Shown here: positions 52,929 through 61,139 of the stretch, in pieces
Position numbering within the stretch: the first letter of the stretch is position 1
Layout: each line of letters begins with the position of its first letter
Assembly: GCF_003722355.1 (NCBI RefSeq)
Contig: NZ_QWDD01000003.1
Coordinates: 196,029 to 260,028 of the forward strand
Length of the DNA stretch: 64,000 nt
Direction of reading: 5' to 3'
Origin: Methylocystis hirsuta
Lineage (GTDB): Bacteria > Pseudomonadota > Alphaproteobacteria > Rhizobiales > Beijerinckiaceae
Notes under the pieces: model-generated
Told to the model about the DNA's origin: nothing
What the model saw: only the letters and a program-made list of their open reading frames with translations
Database searches by the model: none
Position numbers and translations under genes: made by a program

Positions 52929-52977
52929 TGAACCGCCGGCTCGCAGCGGCGTCGCCGCCAAGGTCCCGCGCAGCGCG

Positions 52978-53256
52978 CTATTGAGCATTCGACGTCGCCG
53001 TCGCGTCCTTGACGCACTTCTTCGTGAAGCTCGTCTTGGCGGCGCCCGCCAACTTTTTCTCGACGGCGGCGGCTTCGCAGGAAGCAGCGGCGGTGTCCCT
53101 TTCGCACCTTTTCATGAAGCTGTTCAGCGCCGCGCCATGCAGTTTCTTCTCGGTAGCCCGGGCGGCGCAGTCCGGAGCGGGAGGCGGCGTTTGAGCGGAA
53201 GCCGCAGCGGAAACGCCAGCGGCGAAGATCGCGGCGGCCAAAATCCTTTTCAACAT
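52978..53256 (-). CDS. PsiF-repeat secreted protein
   Basis: From ATG 53256 the protein has 92 residues: signal peptide (ILAAAIFAAGVSAAASAQ), then two PsiF repeats (CAARATEKKLHGAALNSFMK with RC, and CEAAAVEKKLAGAAKTSFTK with KC), each having the C-x(n)-EKKL-x-GAA-x-x-SF-x-K-x-C pattern. The family is periplasmic; PsiF of E. coli is phosphate-starvation inducible. The four cysteines could form two disulfides. The upstream ATG at 53301 is not used as it lies before the signal. Confidence 0.88.
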   Translation of the reverse strand: MLKRILAAAIFAAGVSAAASAQTPPPAPDCAARATEKKLHGAALNSFMKRCERDTAAASCEAAAVEKKLAGAAKTSFTKKCVKDATATSNAQ

Positions 53257-53288
53257 GTTGTCTTCCTCAAAGGTGCGCGTTTTCACTG

Positions 53289-53453
53289 CTAGAACAACCA
53301 AAGAAGGGCGACCAGAGAAGCCATCCCAAGGGCGTCAAACACTATCCCTTCCCAAGTCGGGCCGATCCATATTCCGAGCGTGAGCAGGCCGACTCCCGCG
53401 ACGAGTGCTATGAACGATGACCCTATTCCAGGGCGGGTCGGACGCTCGGCCAT
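53289..53453 (-). CDS. Small two-helix membrane protein
   Basis: A 54-residue frame with a GGAGAAGGAAG site directly before ATG 53453. It reads MAERPTRPGIGSS, then two hydrophobic segments (FIALVAGVGLLTLGIWIG and GIVFDALGMASLVALLWLF). No family recognised. It ends 33 bases before the psiF-like start on the same strand, so the two may be co-transcribed. Confidence 0.55.
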   Translation of the reverse strand: MAERPTRPGIGSSFIALVAGVGLLTLGIWIGPTWEGIVFDALGMASLVALLWLF

Positions 53454-53779
53454 GACTTCCTTCTCCATCCTTGCATCTTGCCGAGACGTCGATTGGCGCT
53501 CCCCCGATGTCGTTGTCGTAAATTCGCAGACACCTCACTCTTAAGAAAACCGCGACCCTTATCCGCGCCGCGGGCAAGGGCCAAAGACAGAACGGCCTGC
53601 CGCCGCCGAGGACGGAAAACGACAGGCGCAGGCTTACTTAGGAGCACGTCGAAATACGGCAAGCGTCGACGTCGCGGGGCGCGGGCTGCGCCAACAGTCA
53701 CGCTTGGCAATCGATGGTGCGACTCCATATTTTTGCGGGGGCATATCGCTTGCGCACAAATGCGCACACAGGAGCGCAT
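53454..53779. other. Intergenic region
   Basis: No gene seen; two divergent small genes are served from this region. Confidence 0.4.
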
Positions 53780-54037
53780 ATGCTGAATCACTCCGAATTT
53801 CTCCAGTCTTCCCGAAAGCGCGGCGTGACGTCGATGCCGCAGCGAACCGAGCGCGAACCACGTATTGAAGTACAAGAGACCCGCACCGCACTGCTTCGCT
53901 CAGGAATGGCGTCCGAAGCGACAACGCTGGAGTTACTTGTCGAACTGGATCGGATCGGGCGAATTGTGCGCGAGATCGAGCGAGAGCTTTCGCTGTGGGA
54001 CGCATCGGAGGCTCGTGGAGATTCCCGCGCCAATTGA
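53780..54037 (+). CDS. Hypothetical small acidic-helical protein
   Basis: A frame of 85 codons from ATG 53780 (MLNHSEFLQSSRKRG) with a predicted helical C-terminal half (LLVELDRIGRIVREIERELS). No known family, no strong ribosome-binding site. The longer start at 53714 is possible. Keep as doubtful. Confidence 0.35.
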   Translation: MLNHSEFLQSSRKRGVTSMPQRTEREPRIEVQETRTALLRSGMASEATTLELLVELDRIGRIVREIERELSLWDASEARGDSRAN

Positions 54038-54284
54038 CCAGAAACGGGCAGAGCGCAAGGGTGTCCGACTCGAGCCCCTCTCGGCGTGAAGGTGGCAATT
54101 GTCGGAGGGGCGGGTGCCATGAATGGCTAGCATGCATGCTCGATCTTTCGTCGTCACAGACGATCAGTCAAAAATGTCGCTGAGATGAATTATCGTTCGC
54201 TGGCGTCCGGCGACGCTTATCGGGCAAATGTTGGGCACGCGCGCCAGTCGCGGGCCAGCTTCAGTCGTAAGATATTGGAATCAT

Positions 54285-54335
54285 TGGCGCGCCCAAGGGG
54301 ATTCGAACCCTGTTTTCGCCGTGAAAGGGCGACGA
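54285..54335 (-). tRNA. tRNA-Glu (TTC) 3'-half remnant
   Basis: Read on the minus strand: an anticodon arm with GTCGCC-CTTTCAC-GGCGAA (anticodon TTC), the AACA variable loop, a T-arm around GTTCGAATCCC and the end TTGGGCGCGCCA including CCA. The acceptor 5' strand and the D-arm do not fit in the 45 bases before it, so only the 3' half is present. A 3'-half tRNA is the usual footprint of integration of a mobile island (attachment site). Confidence 0.6.
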
Positions 54336-54366
54336 GCAGGCAGGGAGTTGCGAACCCTATCACCGG

Positions 54367-55086
54367 TCATTCCCAATGCTCTTTGAGATCCTCCTCTTCC
54401 GCGAAAAGAACGGCGTCAAGATCGGCCTCCGGCTGCGGCCTCTCCAAAAGTCCCTCGTCTTCGAGCCGTTCGATGTCGGGGAGATCGCGCAGCGACGCGA
54501 GTCCGAAGACCTCCAGAAACTTCCTCGTCGTGACATAGGCGTACGGCGCGCCGGGCGTTGGGGCGCGTGGGCCGGCGGCGATGAGGTCGAGACCTTTCAA
54601 GCGACCGATCACGTCGCGGCTGATCTCTTTGCCCGCAAGTCGGGAAAGTTCCGCGCGCGTCGCTGGCTGCAGATAGGCGATCGCCGTCACGGTGAGGAGT
54701 TCGGTCGGCGTCAGCGCTGGCGGTCCGGCGGCGCGGGCGTCGTTGTTCAAGACGCGAATAGCGTCGGCGTAGCGCGGTTTGGTGCGCAGTTGATAGCCGC
54801 CGGCGACAAGAACGAGGTCATAGGGTCTTGGCCGCAAATCGTCGCGAATGTCGCAAATCAAATCATCAAAATTGCAATCGCGCCCGACCAGTTTGGTGAG
54901 CGCGTCGCGCGTGACCGGCGACGGCGCGGCGAAGATCGCCGCTTCGACGCGCCCCATCCATTCGCGCCAGCGCATCGCCTGTGGCAGATCGGAAAGATCG
55001 GCGTCGAACAGCAAATCCCCGTCGCGCCGCGGCACACGACGGTTTGGCGGCGCACTGTCCTGTCGATGCGCCTTCATCGACGGCAT
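54367..55086 (-). CDS. scpB: ScpB-like segregation protein
   Basis: A 239-residue winged-helix protein of the SMC-ScpA-ScpB family. Key blocks: AIFAAPSPVTRDALTKLVGR, LVLVAGGYQLRTKPRYADAI, TPTELLTVTAIAYLQPATRA, ELSRLAGKEISRDVIGRLKG, PYAYVTTRKFLEVFGLASLR, and the acidic tail DAVLFAEEEDLKEHWE. It forms an operon with the DUF1403 gene 18 bases upstream. The chromosomal scpA and smc are not here; this pair is typical of plasmid or island-borne segregation units in the Hyphomicrobiales. Confidence 0.88.
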   Translation of the reverse strand: MPSMKAHRQDSAPPNRRVPRRDGDLLFDADLSDLPQAMRWREWMGRVEAAIFAAPSPVTRDALTKLVGRDCNFDDLICDIRDDLRPRPYDLVLVAGGYQLRTKPRYADAIRVLNNDARAAGPPALTPTELLTVTAIAYLQPATRAELSRLAGKEISRDVIGRLKGLDLIAAGPRAPTPGAPYAYVTTRKFLEVFGLASLRDLPDIERLEDEGLLERPQPEADLDAVLFAEEEDLKEHWE

Positions 55087-55104
55087 GTCGGCATCCTTTT
55101 CATG

Positions 55105-56244
55105 TCACAGTCCGTAGAGCCGAAAATTGGCGCGACCGGAGAGTTCGCGCACGGCGCCAAGCGCAACGAGCCGATCGAACAGCCGCCGCGCGGCGCGATC
55201 CGAAAGCCCCGCCGTTTTCGCCGCCCGCGCCGGCGAAACGCAATCATCCGCAAGTAACAGGTCGACGACTCGCGCGGCCTTTTTGGCGCGCAATTTTGGC
55301 GCGACGCTCGACAGCATGGCGGAACGCCGCGACAACTCGCCGGCCAACGCGTAAGCCTCTTGCGCGGCCCGCGCATAGGCGCGCGCGACGCTCAAAGACC
55401 AATCAGGATCGCCGGGGTGCGGTCGGCGACCATTTGCGACGCGCATCGACGGATGCGAGATCGTCGTCGCCAACAGCGGCAGCGGCGCCGCCCAGCCGAG
55501 GCGTCGCGCCAGCACGAGATCGGCGAGCCACAAGGCAAAAATTTCCGCGTCGATTTGCGGCGCATCGTCAAGGATGTGCAGAGCTGCGGTGCTCACACGC
55601 GTCGCAGCATTGAGCGGATTCTCAGTTGTCAAACTCTCGCGCACAAGAACGGCGAGCGCTTCGCAATCGATATGCGGGGGCACCTCGAGACAATCGGCGG
55701 CGGCGCGCATGAACGGCGCGTCAAGCCGCGCCGGACGCGTCGCGAAGAGACGCCAGAGTCGATGCAGGCGGCCGCCCGGCGTCAGCGCCGCATCGAAGCT
55801 GGCGAGATGTTCGGCGTCGCGTAGCGCCGGCTCATCTTCCCGCAACCGCGCTATTCGTGCGCAGGCGGTGGCGGCGCGCAAGGCGAGACGCTGACGCAAC
55901 GCGCCGGCAAAGGGCGGCTCGGCGCTGCTCTTGCCGGCGCTCGAAACATCGGGGCCGGAGTGCAGAATGTGATCGAGCAACGCGAGCGCTGCGCCGGCGA
56001 AAAACTGCGCGTCACCCGCGCCGCCAAGCGCGTCGTCTTGCCGCCGGCCTTGCGCACCGGCGTCGCCTTTCGCCCAACGCGGCAGCGGCTGTATTTGCGG
56101 GCTATTGCTGTGGTGGTGCGCCTCCTCGCCGCGGGTCCGCCCGCGCCGTTTGATCGTCGCGCGCGACGACGATTGCGCTCCAAGACCCGCGTCCGAATCG
56201 CTCTGCAGCAACGCTGTCGATTTCGGTTTCAAGATGAGACTCAC
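55105..56244 (-). CDS. DUF1403 protein, start overlapping a transposon end
   Basis: A 379-residue frame. From about residue 75 it matches DUF1403: DDALGGAGDAQFFAGAALAL, RLALRAATACARIARLREDE, ALRDAEHLASFDAALTPGGR, and the helix-turn-helix-like tail SPARAAKTAGLSDRAARRLF. Members are found next to scpB on plasmids, as here. The first ten codons lie inside the left terminal repeat of the tniA-tniB transposon (56215-56244), so the present start was created, or the original start removed, by that insertion. An internal start closer to DDALGGAGD may be used. Confidence 0.8.
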   Translation of the reverse strand: MSLILKPKSTALLQSDSDAGLGAQSSSRATIKRRGRTRGEEAHHHSNSPQIQPLPRWAKGDAGAQGRRQDDALGGAGDAQFFAGAALALLDHILHSGPDVSSAGKSSAEPPFAGALRQRLALRAATACARIARLREDEPALRDAEHLASFDAALTPGGRLHRLWRLFATRPARLDAPFMRAAADCLEVPPHIDCEALAVLVRESLTTENPLNAATRVSTAALHILDDAPQIDAEIFALWLADLVLARRLGWAAPLPLLATTISHPSMRVANGRRPHPGDPDWSLSVARAYARAAQEAYALAGELSRRSAMLSSVAPKLRAKKAARVVDLLLADDCVSPARAAKTAGLSDRAARRLFDRLVALGAVRELSGRANFRLYGL

Positions 56245-56342
56245 GATCTTTTGAAAAACAGCGTCTTAGAAAAAATCAGTCTCAGTCCGATTTCGGTTTC
56301 AATTGAGACTATATCGGCAAATTTTCGGTTTCAATTGAGATT
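56215..56342 (+). repeat. Left-end transposase-binding repeats
   Basis: Three copies of a 22-bp motif (A/G)TTTCGGTTTCAATTGAGACT-like, all in the same orientation: 56218-56241, 56289-56310 and 56321-56342. Probable TniA-binding sites. Confidence 0.85.
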
Positions 56343-56376
56343 GATCGACCCGTCGATCGACCGTACTATTATCGAC

Positions 56377-57993
56377 ATGGCTGGTCTCATCGACGATCCA
56401 AACGATCCGCGTTGGCAGGAGGCCGAACGCCGAGACCAATTTCTGCGCGAACTGTTGAAGGCAACTGGATGGAAAGCGACGCGAGACGTTGTCGATGCCG
56501 CGCGCATGACCTTTGGTGTCAGCCGATCGACTGTGTACAGAATAATTAGTCGATTTCTTGCGTCGCGCAGGGCATCCAGCCTGGTGCCTGCGGATCGGGG
56601 AACTCCGCGAGGGGCCAAACGCGTTGACAGCAAGGTCGAGCGCGTCATTGCTGAACAGATCAATCGCGTCTGGTTGAAGAAGGAAAAGCCGAATATGCGC
56701 GCTCTGATCGAGCGCGTGCATGAAGCTTGCCGCATCGACGGACTGCGCCTGCCCCATCGCAGCACCATCCAACGCCGCGTTGACGAACTCGACGTGCTCC
56801 GCGCCGCCCGCAGGCGAGGAGAAACTGCCTTGGAAGCCGCCGCAACTCCGAGCGCCGGCAATTACCGCGCGGACAAGCCGAACGAGATTTGGCAAATCGA
56901 CCACACAATCGTCGATATGATCGTTGTCGATGAAGAGACGCGATTGCCGATAGGACGTCCAGTTTTGACGATAGCCATCGACGTTTGCACGCGAATGGTA
57001 GCTGGCTTCTATCTATCGCTGGATCCGCCAAGCAGCGTCTCCGTGGGACTGTGTCTTCTTCACGCGGTCTATGACAAAACCTCGTGGCTACAAGAGCGCA
57101 ATATCGATTATCCTTGGCCCGTCGCTGGCATTCCTTCAATTCTGCACTGCGACAACGGTGCAGAATTCCATTCAAAGTCACTGCAGGCAGCTTGCCGTGA
57201 ATATGGGATAAAGCTCGTCCACCGTCCGCCTGCAACACCACGCTTCGGCGGACACATTGAACGTCTCATCGGCACCATGATGGGAGCCGTTCATATCCTT
57301 CCCGGCACAACGTTCAGCAACACGAAAATTCGCGATGGTTACGCTTCTGAGCAACACGCGATATTCACTCTAAGGGAACTTGAACGCTGGCTCGCGGTCG
57401 AAATCACCGGCCGCTATCAGCAGCGAATTCATTCCTCCTTGTTACGCCCGCCCCTGGCAGTCTGGCGAGAAGGCCAAGGCGAAGTGAGTTGTGACTTGCC
57501 GCCTGACAGGATGGCCTTCTGGACAAGCTTCCTGCCAGAAGCCCGGCGCCGATTGCTGAAGGACGGAATCCATCTCGAAAAAATCCGATATTGGTCAGAT
57601 GTCCTCTCGCGGGACCTTGGGCGTCGAGAAGAATTACTCGTCAAATATGACCCCCGCGATCTGTCCCGAATTTTCGTACGTCGCCCTGAAGGTCACTACA
57701 TCGAAGCCCGCTACCGCAACCTGTCCTACCCTGCGATCACGATCTGGGAGTGGCGCAATGCGAAGCGCCGTCTTTTCGATCTTGGTAAGCGCGATCTCAG
57801 TGAAGAGACTATTTTTTCTGCTCTCGCGCTTCAACGCCGAATCGAGGATGATGCAGCCTCGGCAAGCGCTGCTGCGCGCCGGAAAATTGTGAGGCGACCA
57901 CGATCCGCAAAACAAGACGCCCCCATCGAACTGTCTGGCGTTGACACCTCGAAGCAGCATGATGGGCTGGACGATATGGAGTTTTGGGAATGA
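56377..57993 (+). CDS. tniA: TniA/TnsB-type DDE transposase
   Basis: A 538-residue transposase of the Tn5053/Tn402/Mu-like group. It begins MAGLIDDPNDPRWQEAERRD, has a helix-turn-helix region (TFGVSRSTVYRIISRFLASR), then the integrase core: IWQIDHTIVDMIVVDEET (first D), ILHCDNGAEFHSKSLQAACR (second D) and GGHIERLIGTMMGAVHILPG (E). The C-terminal Mu-type beta barrel follows. The ATG at 56377 is chosen; the open frame continues upstream to 55960 through the transposon end and DUF1403, which is only a shadow. The stop overlaps the tniB start (ATGA). Confidence 0.93.
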   Translation: MAGLIDDPNDPRWQEAERRDQFLRELLKATGWKATRDVVDAARMTFGVSRSTVYRIISRFLASRRASSLVPADRGTPRGAKRVDSKVERVIAEQINRVWLKKEKPNMRALIERVHEACRIDGLRLPHRSTIQRRVDELDVLRAARRRGETALEAAATPSAGNYRADKPNEIWQIDHTIVDMIVVDEETRLPIGRPVLTIAIDVCTRMVAGFYLSLDPPSSVSVGLCLLHAVYDKTSWLQERNIDYPWPVAGIPSILHCDNGAEFHSKSLQAACREYGIKLVHRPPATPRFGGHIERLIGTMMGAVHILPGTTFSNTKIRDGYASEQHAIFTLRELERWLAVEITGRYQQRIHSSLLRPPLAVWREGQGEVSCDLPPDRMAFWTSFLPEARRRLLKDGIHLEKIRYWSDVLSRDLGRREELLVKYDPRDLSRIFVRRPEGHYIEARYRNLSYPAITIWEWRNAKRRLFDLGKRDLSEETIFSALALQRRIEDDAASASAAARRKIVRRPRSAKQDAPIELSGVDTSKQHDGLDDMEFWE

Positions 57994-58871
57994 ACCTCGA
58001 TCATCCTCATCTCGCGCCACAGGCTGCGGCGCTTCTGTCGATGACGGATGAACTACGCATCAAGGCAACACGAACGGAGAGATGGATCGGCTTCGCCCGC
58101 GCGCGGCACACTCTCGAACATCTGCAATTCCTCTGTGACTACCCGCCCTCGACGCGCCCGCCTGGACTCGCCATTTACGCCCACAGTGGCATGGGAAAAA
58201 CGATGCTCGTCGAGAAATTTCGTCGCGCAAATCCGCCAATCGTTCATTCATTCGCTGGCTCCGAGGTTGTCCCAGTCTTATCGATTTCCTTGTCGTCAAA
58301 ACCTTCCGAGCGACGAATTTACGCGCAACTCTTGAGTAGCGCTGGCGTGGACATGCGAAACGCAATGACCCTCGTCGAAATGGAAGTGCGCGCGCTCAAT
58401 CTTTTAAAGCAGCTGAAAGTTCGCGTGATCGTCATTGATGAGGTTCATAATCTCCTCGCGGGCAGTCCACGCGAGCAACGTGTCATTCTTCAGCTCTTTC
58501 GTCATCTGAGCAATGAGTTGAAAGCGTCATTGGTGTGTCTCGGTATTGCCGACGCTCGTGAAGCGATTGCTGGCGACACACAGCTTGCGCGGCGGCTTGA
58601 TCAAATCGTTCTTCCACGGTGGAAGGCTGATGAAGAGTTTCAGGGATTGGTGGTTGGCATCCTTCGAAGCCTGCCGCTCCGTCGGCCATCAGCCCTCTCG
58701 GCTCAGAGCTTGCGCACTCTTACTCGCGCCACGGATGGGATCACCGCGAAGGTTTTTTGCATGCTGAACGAACTCGCAGTCGAAGCCGTTCGCTCGGGCA
58801 GTGAGCAAATCACCGACGAAGATGTTGAGCGCTGGAAACCAGCGCTTGAACGTGAAGCCGTCTTTGCCTGA
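57990..58871 (+). CDS. tniB: TniB-type AAA+ ATPase
   Basis: A 293-residue ATPase activating TniA. Walker A AHSGMGKTMLVEKFRR, Walker B RVIVIDEVHNLLAGSPREQR, sensor region ASLVCLGIADAREAIAGDTQ, and arginine finger motif QLARRLDQIVLPRW. The translationally coupled start at 57990 is preferred to a TTG at 57984. The absence of TniQ downstream is notable: in Tn5053-like elements tniQ follows. Confidence 0.93.
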   Translation: MNLDHPHLAPQAAALLSMTDELRIKATRTERWIGFARARHTLEHLQFLCDYPPSTRPPGLAIYAHSGMGKTMLVEKFRRANPPIVHSFAGSEVVPVLSISLSSKPSERRIYAQLLSSAGVDMRNAMTLVEMEVRALNLLKQLKVRVIVIDEVHNLLAGSPREQRVILQLFRHLSNELKASLVCLGIADAREAIAGDTQLARRLDQIVLPRWKADEEFQGLVVGILRSLPLRRPSALSAQSLRTLTRATDGITAKVFCMLNELAVEAVRSGSEQITDEDVERWKPALEREAVFA

Positions 58872-58880
58872 ACACGTCCG

Positions 58881-58982
58881 ATTTTCGGTTTCATTTGAGA
58901 CTCGGATTGCCATCCAGTCTCAAATGAGACCGAAAAAACACACCGGGTATCCTTCAGTCTCACTTTGAAACCGAAATCGACA
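58881..58982 (+). repeat. Right-end transposase-binding repeats
   Basis: Three copies of the motif: 58881-58902 in direct orientation, 58916-58937 and 58956-58982 inverted. The outermost copy ends in CGACA and mirrors the left end. Confidence 0.85.
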
Positions 58983-59424
58983 CCACTTCGTAGGCTACAA
59001 TGTATTTGGGGTTAGCGTCGTACTGCATGTCCGACTCCATTGCGAATGTGAACGCGGCTGAGGCGGCGTCGAAACAACGAGATTGACGCCACGAGGTGGA
59101 CTTCTTCGTCGCACTCGCGTTTGCCGCTGCATATTATTTCACCATAAATCCAACTCATTCGAACATGAAATCGCATAACGTCGCATGAACGAGACGGCGC
59201 CGGCGTCATCGCTCTCTAGCTCGACCGGAGCGACAACTGTTGAATATGACTTGACCCGCATCAACGCCTAGAACGAATTGAACCCGGTAGTGTTTAATTT
59301 GTACGAGCAACCCTATTTCTTGGGTTGTGTTCGCGGGCTGGGGAGGCGCATGGAGCCGGGGGACAATGAAGCAAGCGGAAGCGCTGCGATAAGCCCCTGT
59401 ACGACTAATCTCAGGAGTTTTCCC
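58983..59424. other. Intergenic region
   Basis: No recognisable gene. Right side contains the CAGGAG ribosome-binding site of the CBS protein. Confidence 0.4.
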
Positions 59425-59844
59425 ATGAAGGTTCGAGATGTAATGCATAGGGGCGTCGAATGGCTTTCGCCCGATACGCCGATCGCGACTGTGGCGAAGG
59501 AGATGCTGGAACATGACATCGGCGCGATCCCAATCGGTGAAAATGACCGTCTTGTCGGTATGGTCACCGACCGCGACATCACGATTAGGGCCGTTGTTCA
59601 GGGTAAGGATATCTCTAAGCTCACGGCGCGCGACGTGATGACCAGCGGCGTCATCTATTGTCGCGACGCCGAAGAGATCGACGATGCGGCGCGCATCATG
59701 GAAAGCAAGCAGATTCGTCGCCTTCCAGTGATCGACGAGAACAAGCGCATGGTTGGAATTGTCACTCTTGGCGATATTTCTCATGCAGGGTCGCGCGACC
59801 TCTCGGCCGAAGTTATGAAGGCCGTTTCGGCGCATCACGCCTGA
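59425..59844 (+). CDS. Two-CBS-domain protein
   Basis: A 139-residue cytoplasmic protein made of two CBS motifs: VRDVMHRGVEWLSPDTPIAT with VAKEMLEHDIGAIPIGENDR, and ARDVMTSGVIYCRDAEEIDD with AARIMESKQIRRLPVIDENK. Such proteins bind adenine nucleotides and regulate partner enzymes or act as stress sensors. ATG 59425 with a CAGGAG site 9 bases before; the longer frame from 59278 has no homology. Single-gene unit. Confidence 0.92.
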   Translation: MKVRDVMHRGVEWLSPDTPIATVAKEMLEHDIGAIPIGENDRLVGMVTDRDITIRAVVQGKDISKLTARDVMTSGVIYCRDAEEIDDAARIMESKQIRRLPVIDENKRMVGIVTLGDISHAGSRDLSAEVMKAVSAHHA

Positions 59845-59988
59845 GCCGTTAAGCCACAGCGTGAATTCGCTGTCGCGACCGGCGCCGGATCGGTCGATAA
59901 ATACAGCGCGTGCGAGGGGGCGCTTGCTGCAGCGTGATGCGTCCCAAAGGCCTTTGCTATAGGAACCTTACACTGGGGAGCGCGTCAC

Positions 59989-60436
59989 ATGAGCACAACA
60001 GGTTTCGAGGCAATTGATCACACGGTTCAGTTGACCCATCGCTGGGTCAACTGAATTGGATGCAATGGTTGGTTGGGGCAACAAGCCGCGCGCCTATCGC
60101 TTAATCAGGACGGTGCTTCAAGCTGTACGCGACTGGTTGCAGGTAAACGATGCCGCGCATCTCGGCGCGCAGTTGCCGCTCTTGCTGCGTGGGGTCTACT
60201 ACGAAGACTGGCGGCCCGCCGCCACCCCGGTCAAGAAGCGCGACAAAGCGAGTTTCCTCGCCCGGATTGACGACGCCTTCGTCACCGACCCGATGAGCGA
60301 CACCTTGGAGGCGGTCACGGCGACATTCCGTCTGCTCTCAGATAAAATCAGCGGCGGCGAGATTGACAAGGTGCGCCAAGCCCTGCCATCCGACCTGCGC
60401 GCGCTATGGCCTCCGCCAGCATCGAATCCACGGTGA
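59989..60436 (+). pseudogene. DUF2267 protein, frameshifted and cut at the end
   Basis: ATG 59989 (GGGGAG site 6-7 bases before) starts MSTTGFEAIDHTVQLTHRWV and runs into a TGA after N; skipping one base near 60051 continues the family sequence ELDAMVGWGNKPRAYRLIR, AVRDWLQVNDAAHLGAQLPL and LRGVYYEDWRPAATP. DUF2267 proteins are soluble helical proteins of unknown role. The expected end LPSDLRALWP is present, after which the frame enters an ISKra4-like transposase fragment. Frameshift plus lost terminus indicate a pseudogene. Confidence 0.8.
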
Positions 60437-60540
60437 AGCAATTGATCAATCAACGCATGTGCAAAAAGCGTCAGATGCGATGGTCTCGGCTAGGCGCTCA
60501 GCTGATGCTCCATGTCCGGACTGCTCATCTCAACGGAACT
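60410..60540 (+). pseudogene. ISKra4-like transposase C-terminal remnant
   Basis: Residues SIESTVKQLINQRMCKKRQM followed by RWSRLGAQLMLHVRTAHLNG correspond to the end of ISKra4 transposases (compare FVESAVNEILSKRMIKKQQM in the intact element at 50085-51476). Only about 45 codons remain; the catalytic Glu (E in ESTV) is present but the rest is gone. Confidence 0.75.
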
Positions 60541-61139
60541 CTCGAACGCTACTGCCGTCTGCCGCAGCCAGTTGAATGGACATGGCCGCCTGACCCCCCA
60601 ACTTCTTTCTGGTCTCCATTTGATGGCCTTCTCTTCTCGGTTGAGCTTCGAGCTGAGCCGCGTCGCGCAAGCATTCGAAAGCCATTTTCGCTACGCCGGG
60701 GCGTCTCGCCGTCTTCGGGAACGTCGCCTGCGCCGCCCATCGGCGCGCGTCAAATCTTCAAAAAGGTTGGAGAAACAAATTCGCAAATTGGATGGCAACA
60801 AAACTGCGCGAGAATTCCTCGTCGGCATAGGCCTCCTAACCGTTTTCGTTTTCTGGATCAATGGAATCAGACCGTAATGCACTGCCCCAACAAATGGACA
60901 GTATTGCGTTATGCGCGCCCCCGGCTCGCACCCAAGGGCCCATTCAAATTACGTGACGCGGCCCTGTAGCCAGGGGGTGCCCCAAACCCGAAGGGGCGGC
61001 GCTCGTTCCAGCCGCCGCACGAGTTCTCCGTCTTGACACAAAGTAGAAATCATATGGAACTTCATTCGTTCGAATGTTCCGAATCCCAATGCAACGATCG
61101 TTCTTCGAGAACAGGCGACTCCACTGATGGGGCGACCCG
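60541..61139. other. Region without a recognised gene
   Basis: Two plus-strand frames (60406-60969 and 60512-60877) run through but show no family. The second ends in a hydrophobic stretch (EFLVGIGLLTVFVFWINGI); I do not trust it as a gene. Confidence 0.35.

Larger units (their letters stand above)
56215..58982 (+). mobile_element. Two-gene transposon with tniA and tniB
   Basis: A 2768-bp element. Outer ends are 27-bp inverted repeats starting TGTCGATTTCGGTTTCAA, with two mismatches between left and right. Genes tniA and tniB fill the interior; no tniQ, resolvase or cargo gene is present. No 5-bp target duplication is seen (left flank AACGC, right flank CCACT), which suggests that one side was rearranged after insertion. 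The left end overlaps the start of the DUF1403 gene. Confidence 0.85.

Noticed and set aside
55960..56376. Upstream extension of the tniA frame by 139 codons
   Set aside because: It runs through the transposon end and backwards over DUF1403; the TniA-like sequence begins at MAGLIDD (56377).
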